Shown piece by piece: positions 1 through 5,260 of a DNA stretch of 5,342 bases; position 1 is the stretch's first letter, and each line of letters starts with the position of its first letter. The stretch is from an uncultured Dyadobacter sp. (GTDB lineage Bacteria; Bacteroidota; Bacteroidia; Cytophagales; Spirosomataceae), in contig CAMLNK010000373.1 in assembly GCA_946481035.1 (NCBI GenBank), positions 1 to 5,342 on the forward strand, read 5' to 3'. The position numbers and the translations under genes are program-made. Below the pieces are notes generated by a model. The model had not been told where the DNA came from. It did no database searches and saw only the letters and a list, made by a program, of their open reading frames with translations.

Positions 1-17
1 ATGCAATTCTGGGTCAT
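1..17 (-). CDS. Probable start of a response regulator gene (5' fragment only)
   Basis: Reading leftward from an ATG at 17-15, the visible codons are M-T-Q-N-C followed by a split AT- codon (Ile or Met), after which the window ends. The start lies 12 bp downstream of the stop of the LytS-type kinase at 30-1100, in the same direction, which is where the partner LytTR response regulator usually sits in Bacteroidota. Many such regulators begin with a few polar residues, then Cys/Ile and a V-D-D-E-P acidic pocket, and the visible residues are compatible with that. Only five complete codons are seen, so the product is inferred from context and not from a domain. It could be another small downstream gene or a chance ATG. 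Confidence 0.42.
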
Positions 18-29
18 GCTTGGTTGGTT

Positions 30-1100
30 TTACGTCAGGTTGATGGTCAGGTTTACGGTGTAGGTGTTAGCACTTTCGTCGGTATGGATTTCCAGCCGAT
101 GCTTTTCGGGATACAAAAGGTCGAGGCGTCGGCGGGTGTTGCTCAGGCCGATGCCGCCGTTTTCGACTCCCGCTACGTTTTGCGCAGGAAAAATATGGTT
201 TTCCACTTGAAGCTTCAAGGTGCCGTTGGCTAGTCCGGCGTGGATTTTTATTTCCGATTCCTGGGACGCATTGATGCCATGCTTGAATGCATTTTCGACG
301 AACGGCAGCAGCAGCATCGGGGCGATGGGGTAGTCGGGCACGGGTTCGTCGCGGGTGTATTGTACATTGCTGCTGCTCTGTACACGCAGTTTCATGAGCT
401 CGATATAATCGTCGATAAAGGCAAATTCCCGGCTGAGCGGGGCCACGTCCTGCTGCGTTTCGTAGAGCAGGTACCGCATCATGCGCGAGAGCGTAAGCGT
501 GGCCTCGCGCGACTCTTCGACGTTGGTATACGAAAGCGCGTATATATTATTGAGTGTATTGAAAAAGAAATGCGGGTTGATTTGTGCTTTTAAAAGTGCG
601 AGCTCGGAGGTAATATTCTGTTTTTCAACGGCATCGCGCAGGCGGGCGTCCGTCTGCCAGCGCTGGATAACGGCCATGCTCGTGCTCACGCCCATCACCA
701 GCAGCGTGGTCATGAGCAGGATGCCGTCGATCAGATGCCGGGGTTTGGGGCCGCCGTGGTGCCTCGGGCGAGGCATTACCCGCTCCATATGCCGCCGTAT
801 TTCGAGTTGCTGATCGGCCAGTTTGCTTACTACCAGCATGAATGCAACTAATGCAACCACCCACAGGATAAATACGAAAATCCGGTTGTTCAGCAGGTAA
901 CGCGGAACGAGGTAATGCGAGTTGAAATAGAACAGCGCGACCAGCAGGCCGAAATTCAGCAATTGTTTTACCCAAAATACGGCAGGCAGGCTCACGCCCC
1001 ACGACAGCGGCTGGTAAAATACAAGCACAAAGCCGAGCAAAGCCCACGCAAGCAAATGCATCGCGACCACTACGCCGCCTTTTGTGTTTTCTCTGGTCAT
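30..1100 (-). CDS. LytS/YehU-family sensor histidine kinase, canonical
   Basis: A membrane sensor histidine kinase that would autophosphorylate on histidine and pass the phosphate to a LytTR-type regulator. From the ATG at 1100 the protein has 356 residues. Four hydrophobic segments lie near residues 12-35, 40-66, 73-93 and 123-146, with no large extracytoplasmic domain. A short helical linker leads to the His_kinase (PF06580) block, with phospho-acceptor H177 in INPHFFFNTLN. The more usual form of this box is NPHFLFN. The HATPase domain has an intact N-box (E269, N270, K273, H274 in FVENAFKHG) and an intact glycine box GGIGLSN (315-321). A TTG at 1121 would add seven residues, but ATG is preferred; neither start has a clear Shine-Dalgarno. 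The loop between segments 3 and 4 is rich in Arg, His and Pro. The probable regulator partner begins 12 bp downstream at the window edge. The ligand is unknown. Confidence 0.9.
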   Translation of the reverse strand: MTRENTKGGVVVAMHLLAWALLGFVLVFYQPLSWGVSLPAVFWVKQLLNFGLLVALFYFNSHYLVPRYLLNNRIFVFILWVVALVAFMLVVSKLADQQLEIRRHMERVMPRPRHHGGPKPRHLIDGILLMTTLLVMGVSTSMAVIQRWQTDARLRDAVEKQNITSELALLKAQINPHFFFNTLNNIYALSYTNVEESREATLTLSRMMRYLLYETQQDVAPLSREFAFIDDYIELMKLRVQSSSNVQYTRDEPVPDYPIAPMLLLPFVENAFKHGINASQESEIKIHAGLANGTLKLQVENHIFPAQNVAGVENGGIGLSNTRRRLDLLYPEKHRLEIHTDESANTYTVNLTINLT

Positions 1101-1204
1101 TGTCGTAAAAATAACAGGCAAATCGTGGTATTTAACAATGCCGGGTGGGTGTTTCGACGTATCGCGTCTTTTGAGCGTTAAAGGGCCACTCTTTGCCGAC
1201 AGGT

Positions 1205-1218
1205 CGACGGTGCCGTCG
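1205..1218. repeat. Short dyad in the divergent intergenic region
   Basis: Arms CGACGG (1205-1210) and CCGTCG (1213-1218) are perfect inverse complements around a 2-bp centre. The dyad lies between the divergently transcribed kinase (start 1100) and the ECF sigma gene (start 1391). It could be an operator for a dimeric regulator. Its shortness and high GC content make chance occurrence quite possible. Confidence 0.3.
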
Positions 1219-1234
1219 GAGCGCCTTTCCCACC

Positions 1235-1259
1235 GGCCGGTTTATCGGGTAAAACGGCC
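1235..1259. repeat. 10-bp inverted repeat / stem-loop with 5-nt loop
   Basis: GGCCGGTTTA (1235-1244) and TAAAACGGCC (1250-1259) pair at nine of ten positions, the exception being G1240 against A1254, around the loop TCGGG. There is no T-run after it on either strand, so it does not look like an intrinsic terminator, and both flanking genes start away from it. It could be an operator, or a hairpin in an untranslated leader. It sits about 130 bp from each of the two divergent start codons. Confidence 0.45.
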
Positions 1260-1296
1260 CATTCAGCTACACTTTCGGGCTATCCGTCCAAGCGGT

Positions 1297-1327
1297 TTTT
1301 ATTCGCGGTTTACATCAATTCTCTTTG
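1297..1327 (+). promoter_or_regulatory. Weak candidate promoter for the ECF sigma gene
   Basis: TCTCTTTG at 1320-1327 differs by one base from the Bacteroidota -7 element TAnnTTTG. Nineteen bases upstream is TTTT (1297-1300), one base from the TTTG -33 element. Transcription from here would give a leader of roughly 55-60 nt before the ATG at 1391. The match is imperfect and the region is not long, so this is only a candidate. Confidence 0.25.
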
Positions 1328-1390
1328 TATTGGGTACTTCCCGAACCAACAGGCAAACCCGCTGAATGATCCATTGAAAAGTAAGAACGT

Positions 1391-1990
1391 ATGCTCAAAT
1401 TCCTGAATAAAATCATTTTCGATCCGAACGATTTCCGCTCGGTGATCGCGGCTTGCATTGCGGGGAACAGTCAGGCGCAGCATATTTTGTTCAAAAAATA
1501 TTTTGGTTATGCCAAAAGCGTTTGCCTGCGGTATACCTATTCGCCGGAAGAGGCCGAGGAAGTACTTAATGAGGGTTTTTTCAAAGTTTTCAATAATCTG
1601 GAAAGGTATGACCCCGAGCAGCCATTCAAAGCGTGGCTGAGGACGGTGATGGTCAACAATGCGATCAGCTATTTCAGAAGGAACAAAAAGCATTACGCGG
1701 CACGTACGGCGTTCGACGAAATTCCCGAACCGGGCGTTGCAGACGACGCGGTTTCCGAAATTACGGCCGGCGAAATCATGCAGCTCATTCACGAACTGAA
1801 ACCGATCTATAAAACGGTTTTCCTGATGTACGCTGTCGACGGTTACAGCCATAAAGAGATTGCTACCATGCTGGAAATCAACGAGGCAACCGTGCGCTCG
1901 CAATACGCGCGGGCGAGGGCGCAGTTGCAGGAGGTGATCACGCTGCATTACCCCGAGCTCGCCGGCCAGTACGCGATGCTGTCGTTTTAA
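1391..1990 (+). CDS. ECF-type RNA polymerase sigma-70 factor
   Basis: A 199-residue extracytoplasmic-function sigma factor, a cytoplasmic protein that directs RNA polymerase to a specific promoter set. Region 2 covers about residues 28-98. It includes the SPEEAEEVLNEGFFKVF core-binding and -10 recognition helices, followed by a W82-containing segment and the basic stretch YFRRNKK at 94-100. A short acidic linker follows. Region 4 covers about 130-182, with a helix-turn-helix near 152-175 (YSHKEIATMLEINEATVRSQ) for -35 recognition. The length is normal for an ECF factor, and the ATG start is preceded by an A-rich stretch without a strong Shine-Dalgarno. No FecR-like or other anti-sigma gene is adjacent: the next gene is convergent. 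Factors with this N-terminal style are common in Cytophagales and often stand alone. The regulon cannot be told from the sequence. Confidence 0.92.
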   Translation: MLKFLNKIIFDPNDFRSVIAACIAGNSQAQHILFKKYFGYAKSVCLRYTYSPEEAEEVLNEGFFKVFNNLERYDPEQPFKAWLRTVMVNNAISYFRRNKKHYAARTAFDEIPEPGVADDAVSEITAGEIMQLIHELKPIYKTVFLMYAVDGYSHKEIATMLEINEATVRSQYARARAQLQEVITLHYPELAGQYAMLSF

Positions 1991-1996
1991 AAGTCT

Positions 1997-2791
1997 TTAT
2001 TTACCCATCCAAACCTTGAAATCGTGCGCCCGCTCACGGCTGACGATCGTTTCCTTGTCGAGCACAGGCAGCAACGTGAGCGCCAGCCGGTGGTTGTAAT
2101 AGGCCTGCATTTGTGCTACCGCCTGATGCGTTACGATGAGCGCACGGTTGACGCGGAAAAAACGGTCCGGGTCCAGGAATTCGTCGAGTTCATCCATTTT
2201 GTAATCCACTACGAACTTCTGCCCCTGATGATTTTTGAAGAACGTCAGGCCATTATCGATGTAGAAATAGGCTATTTCGGAAGTCTCGACCGATAGGAGG
2301 CGCGCGCCTTGTTTTACCAAAAACCTTTTACGGTATTCCGGCACCGGCGATTGCAGGTGCAGGCTTTTCAAAATGGCTTCCAGGTTGAGCTGAGGCGCCG
2401 CGGGAGCCGCTTTGCTGGGGGCTATCAGGTCGTAGAACTTGCGGATTGCACGTTGAAGATCTTCCTGCTGAACGGGTTTGAGCAAATAGTCGATACTGTT
2501 GACTTTGAATGCCTGCAACGCATATTCGTCATAAGAGGTAGTAAAAATGACGGTGCTTTTAACCTGTACCCGATTGAATATTTCGAAACTCTGCCCGTCG
2601 GCGAGCTCAATATCCAGGAAAATAATGTCCGGTTCGGGCTGGCCGTTTGCGCGATTTTCGGTGATCCATTCCACGGTCGCGGCGATGCTCGGCGTGATGC
2701 CGCGTACTTCAAACTCCGGCGCAGTTTCTTCCAGCAGTTTGGTCAGCTTGCGCACGGCCAGTTTTTCATCCTCAACAATTAATATATTCAT
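1997..2791 (-). CDS. LytTR-family response regulator
   Basis: A 264-residue two-component response regulator, the cytoplasmic output protein of the kinase pair encoded just upstream. The receiver domain spans about residues 1-120, with the acidic pocket E7/D8, phospho-acceptor D60 (FLDIEL), the switch threonine T85 in VIFTTSYDEYA, and K105 in LLKPV. An Ala/Pro-rich linker near 124-134 leads to a LytTR DNA-binding domain at about 155-262, including YFYIDNG and FFRVNRALIV. LytTR domains bind pairs of direct repeats spaced about two helical turns apart. The ATG overlaps the stop of kinase B as ATGA (2788-2791), which implies translational coupling. It is the last gene of the operon. All key receiver residues are present, so it should be phosphorylation-competent. 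Its targets are unknown, but a phased repeat upstream of the operon is a candidate site. Confidence 0.93.
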   Translation of the reverse strand: MNILIVEDEKLAVRKLTKLLEETAPEFEVRGITPSIAATVEWITENRANGQPEPDIIFLDIELADGQSFEIFNRVQVKSTVIFTTSYDEYALQAFKVNSIDYLLKPVQQEDLQRAIRKFYDLIAPSKAAPAAPQLNLEAILKSLHLQSPVPEYRKRFLVKQGARLLSVETSEIAYFYIDNGLTFFKNHQGQKFVVDYKMDELDEFLDPDRFFRVNRALIVTHQAVAQMQAYYNHRLALTLLPVLDKETIVSRERAHDFKVWMGK

Positions 2792-3867
2792 GCATTTGCG
2801 GTTTTCAGCGGGATTAGCGGCAGGGTAACAGTAAAGAAATGCCGTCCATCGTCGATCGCGGGCAAACGGTCGGAAAGCAGTTCGTATTTGGCCATGATAT
2901 TGGCGAGCCCGAGCCGTGTCGATTTCACCGGCGTCGATTTCACCAGGCGGTTGTTGCTGATTTCGAGCAGGTCGCCGCCCGCCGAGCGGATCGTTACCCG
3001 CAGCGGATTGGATTCCAGGATGCTATTATGCTTTACAGCGTTTTCGAGCAGCAATTGCAGCGTCAGCGGTGGTATTTTCTTGTCCAAATCCTCTTCCTCG
3101 ACCTCAATCGCGAGCTCGAAACCAATATCGTAACGGGTGCGCAGCAGGTGGTAGTAGGAGTTGATAAAACGGATTTCGGCGGAAAGCGTCGTCAGCTCGT
3201 TTTGGTTGGTTTGGAGCAGATAGCGGTAAACTTTGGCCATTTCATCCACAAACTGCTCAGCCCGTTTGGGTTCGTCGGCAATCAGTGCCGAGAGCGTATT
3301 CAGGCTGTTGAACAAAAAGTGCGGGTTAACCTGGCTTTTGAGGCTCTGTAACTGCCCCTGCATTCCCGCGCGCTTGATCGCTTCCTTATTGATTTGCAGG
3401 GTTTTCCATTTGTTTAATGAATAATTGATTTCATAAAGGCCTGTCAGCAAAAGCACAGCCACAAATTCGAACAAGTACACGTCGATCATCATGCGGGCGT
3501 CGAGCTGGGCTTGAAACGGCCTGAAATGCATGATAAAGAGCATGTAGCAGGTCACAAAAGCGAACGTCAGGAGCCAGAATGCCGCGGCCGTGAGCGCACT
3601 GCGCCTGACCGACGAATCGAGCGACGGGTATTTCCGTGCAATGTAGCGTGCTGCCCAGTCGTGCGGAACGAAAGCGATAATCGTCATCAGGAAGATCATC
3701 AGCGTGCCGCCGGTGAAATTGTAAAGACTGGCCAGGTAAGGCTCGCCGATGAGCAGGTAGCTGATCGTAGGTACAAACCAGGGTACCAGCAATGCAAAGA
3801 TCCACCTGCCGAAGAGGCTCAGCCATATTTGCCGGCCGATTCCGTTATAAATCAGGGTAGGGGTCAT
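2788..3867 (-). CDS. LytS-family sensor histidine kinase B, canonical
   Basis: A 359-residue membrane histidine kinase, likely the main phosphodonor of the adjacent LytTR regulator. Four hydrophobic segments lie near residues 17-40, 48-69, 90-113 and 128-147. After them comes a helical linker (about 148-178) that probably forms the dimer coil. The His_kinase box QVNPHFLFNSLNTL carries H183. The ATP-binding domain has an intact N-box LLLENAVKHN (E275, N276, K279, H280) and the motif LEISNNR, followed by LGLANI with G320 and N323. It starts inside the stop codon of kinase A (ATGA, 3864-3867) and ends inside the start of the regulator (2788-2791), so all three genes should be translated together. 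It is a close paralogue of kinase A, sharing the FVDEM-KVYRY block and the RFI-SY segment. The stimulus is unknown; there is no obvious periplasmic sensor domain. Confidence 0.92.
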   Translation of the reverse strand: MTPTLIYNGIGRQIWLSLFGRWIFALLVPWFVPTISYLLIGEPYLASLYNFTGGTLMIFLMTIIAFVPHDWAARYIARKYPSLDSSVRRSALTAAAFWLLTFAFVTCYMLFIMHFRPFQAQLDARMMIDVYLFEFVAVLLLTGLYEINYSLNKWKTLQINKEAIKRAGMQGQLQSLKSQVNPHFLFNSLNTLSALIADEPKRAEQFVDEMAKVYRYLLQTNQNELTTLSAEIRFINSYYHLLRTRYDIGFELAIEVEEEDLDKKIPPLTLQLLLENAVKHNSILESNPLRVTIRSAGGDLLEISNNRLVKSTPVKSTRLGLANIMAKYELLSDRLPAIDDGRHFFTVTLPLIPLKTANA

Positions 3868-4934
3868 GTGAATATCAAAGGCAGGATAATCGCAAATTCG
3901 TGGTCGTCTTCCTTCTGCTGAACCGCCCCGGCCCGGTTGAAAAGAAATTTGTACCGGTTGATCAACACATGAATACCGGGTGTTTCGAGGGGCATTGTGA
4001 GCATTTTCGGTTGCCGGTTATGCCGGAATTCCAGCTGGCCGGTCTCGGTGGTGGCGATATGGATGTGGAGCGGACGGGTGGGAGATACCATATTATAGTG
4101 GATCGCGTGATCGATCAGGATCTGGAAGGTCAGGGGTACCATTTGGCCGCTGAGAAACACCTCGTTCACATCCAGCACAATGCTGATACCGTTTTCGAAC
4201 CGTGTTTCGAGCAGGTAAATGTAGGATTTGATAAAGCGCAGCTCCGAATCGAGCGTCACCAGAATATCTTCTTTATCAGGGCCGTTTACGCTCAACTGGT
4301 AACGGTACACTTTCGACATTTCATCCACGAATTTTTCGGCGGTACCCGGGGCGTCGGTGATCAGGACCGAGAGCGAATTGAGGCAATTGAACAGGAAATG
4401 GGGGTTGACCTGCTGCTTCACGGCTTCCAGCTCGGTTTGCAGTTGTTTTTCCTTCATTTGTTCCACCTCATTCTGGCTGGTGCGCCATTGCCGGAAGGTA
4501 TAAGCGAGCTCGGTAAGCCCGGCCCCGATGAGCGAGCCGCTGAGAATAAAAAAGCTCACACGCAGCGCCCAAAACAGGTCGAAACCTGCGCCAATAAGAT
4601 CATTTCGATGATATAGCGGCAACGCCACCCAGAAAAACGCCACATTCACAACCCCATAAACCCCAAACCACAGCGCGAACCGGTAAATGGACTGCCCTGT
4701 TTCCGGCAGCAGGCTGGTAACCCTGGGCAAAAGTGCCCGGTCGGCCCGGTAGGCGGCCCATATCATGGCCGTATTGATGATACTACCGGCTACGAACAAG
4801 CGGGGATCGGAAAAGTAGCGCTCCTGCCAAAGCCCGAGGCCGGCCAGCAAGGTGGCAGCGGCCAGTATCAGCACCGATGTGGTGATGCTCCGTTGCTTCC
4901 GCCCGATTTTTGCCAGGTAACTTTCAAGGATCAT
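3864..4934 (-). CDS. LytS-family histidine kinase A with degenerate ATP-binding domain
   Basis: A 356-residue membrane protein of the His_kinase (PF06580) family and the first gene of the operon. Hydrophobic segments lie near 18-36, 46-64, 85-106 and 119-143. A charged coiled linker follows at 150-172. The histidine box QVNPHFLFNCLNSL is intact with H179. The HATPase part departs from the family: the N-box reads LIDHAIHYN, so the usual Glu, Asn and His are D275, H276 and Y280. The glycine-box region reads PGIHVLINRY, keeping G320 but with Val where kinase B has N323. The N-box asparagine normally coordinates Mg-ATP, so kinase activity is predicted to be weak or lost (inference). The reading frame is complete, which argues against a decayed pseudogene. 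An in-frame TGA lies just upstream of the ATG, fixing this as the first ATG start. It may serve as a sensor or phospho-acceptor partner of kinase B. Confidence 0.9.
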   Translation of the reverse strand: MILESYLAKIGRKQRSITTSVLILAAATLLAGLGLWQERYFSDPRLFVAGSIINTAMIWAAYRADRALLPRVTSLLPETGQSIYRFALWFGVYGVVNVAFFWVALPLYHRNDLIGAGFDLFWALRVSFFILSGSLIGAGLTELAYTFRQWRTSQNEVEQMKEKQLQTELEAVKQQVNPHFLFNCLNSLSVLITDAPGTAEKFVDEMSKVYRYQLSVNGPDKEDILVTLDSELRFIKSYIYLLETRFENGISIVLDVNEVFLSGQMVPLTFQILIDHAIHYNMVSPTRPLHIHIATTETGQLEFRHNRQPKMLTMPLETPGIHVLINRYKFLFNRAGAVQQKEDDHEFAIILPLIFT

Positions 4935-4956
4935 TGACGCGCATTTTCATTTCATG

Positions 4957-4987
4957 CAAAAATAAAGCGGGTACGGTCCATTCGAAA
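4957..4987 (-). promoter_or_regulatory. Promoter of the kinase A-kinase B-regulator operon
   Basis: Read on the minus strand, TATTTTTG (4964-4957) is a perfect match to the Bacteroidota -7 element TAnnTTTG. Nineteen bases upstream is TTTC (4987-4984), one base from the -33 TTTG. Spacing and composition fit the primary sigma factor promoters known from Bacteroides and Flavobacterium. The transcription start would fall near 4949-4953, giving a leader of only about 15-19 nt before the ATG at 4934. Confidence 0.58.
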
Positions 4988-5000
4988 ACCGGGCCGCGTT

Positions 5001-5031
5001 AAACGTCGTATTTAGGTCCCAAATCGTCGTA
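5001..5031. promoter_or_regulatory. Phased direct repeat, candidate LytTR regulator binding site
   Basis: AAACGTCGTA (5001-5010) and AATCGTCGTA (5022-5031) match at nine of ten positions and are offset by exactly 21 bp, about two helical turns. On the operon's strand the units read TACGACGTTT and TACGACGATT. LytTR regulators are known to bind two roughly 9-10 bp direct repeats with 11-13 bp spacers, and 10 bp plus an 11-bp spacer is the arrangement described for E. coli YpdB. The proximal unit ends 13 bp upstream of the -33 element of the operon promoter, a natural place for an activator. Binding by the regulator at 1997-2791 is inferred from architecture only. Confidence 0.45.
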
Positions 5032-5055
5032 AAAGGTCGCCCAACGCGATTTGGG
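5018..5055. repeat. 9-bp perfect inverted repeat
   Basis: CCCAAATCG (5018-5026) and CGATTTGGG (5047-5055) are exact inverse complements separated by 20 bp. The left arm overlaps the distal unit of the phased direct repeat. It lies upstream of the operon promoter, so it would not be transcribed with that operon. An operator role is more likely than a hairpin, unless another promoter reads through it. Confidence 0.45.
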
Positions 5056-5154
5056 CAAATGTAAGCGGCTAATAGTTGATCAAACGGCTGTTTCAGTTTA
5101 CCGGCCGATTTAGCGTATTCATGAGGTAAAAGTTACAATTCACCCGGGTCGCTG

Positions 5155-5185
5155 TTTCGCAGGGGCTTTTCATACACCACTTTTG
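5155..5185 (+). promoter_or_regulatory. Candidate promoter for the rightward gene at the right edge
   Basis: CACTTTTG (5178-5185) differs by one base from TAnnTTTG. TTTC (5155-5158) lies 19 bases upstream and is one base from the -33 TTTG. The 19-bp spacing equals that of the leftward operon promoter. The start of transcription would be near 5190, giving a leader of about 70 nt to the first ATG at 5261. The -7 box lacks the leading T, so this is less certain than the leftward promoter. Confidence 0.35.
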
Positions 5186-5260
5186 TATCACAGCCGGCTT
5201 GGAGCCCTGGTCCGAAAGACATTCGCTCTGCGACCCGGCAACACAAGCCGTCTGTTAGCC

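Larger units (their letters stand above)
4935..5260. other. Divergent intergenic regulatory region
   Basis: These 326 bp separate the leftward kinase-kinase-regulator operon from the probable rightward gene at the window's right edge. No convincing gene was found inside. The region holds a good leftward promoter candidate, a phased direct repeat, an overlapping inverted repeat and a weaker rightward promoter candidate, each listed separately. The rightward leader also has a 7-bp inverted repeat, CGGCTTG (5195-5201) with CAAGCCG (5244-5250), 42 bases apart, which could fold in the transcript but is weak evidence by itself. Confidence 0.7.

Noticed and set aside
30..1121. TTG at 1121 as start of the left kinase
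   Set aside because: It adds only seven residues and there is an ATG seven codons later. No Shine-Dalgarno favours the TTG, so the ATG at 1100 was chosen.
1098..1130. Possible second copy of the phased repeat near the left kinase start (ATTGTCGTA at 1099-1107 and AATCGTGGTA at 1121-1130)
   Set aside because: The offset is 23 bp, not 21, one unit is poor, and it overlaps the start codon. A single 9/10 match of this length is not surprising by chance in a window this size.
1310..1948. Long minus-strand open frame (about 212 codons) opposite the sigma gene
   Set aside because: It lies fully antisense to a sigma factor with clear regions 2 and 4, its translation shows no recognisable domain, and it is explained as a reading shadow of that gene.
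3900..4616. Plus-strand open frame of about 238 codons opposite kinase A
   Set aside because: Its translation is rich in His, Gln and Phe with no domain pattern, as expected for the antisense of a kinase gene. The minus-strand frame has clear family motifs and a promoter.
3864..4934. Kinase A as a pseudogene
   Set aside because: The frame is full length with no frameshift or internal stop, it has an intact histidine box and membrane segments, and it is tightly coupled to kinase B. Loss of catalytic residues alone suggests specialisation and not decay.
5142..5149. Palindrome ACCCGGGT
   Set aside because: An eight-base palindrome is common by chance and has no linked structure or repeat partner nearby.
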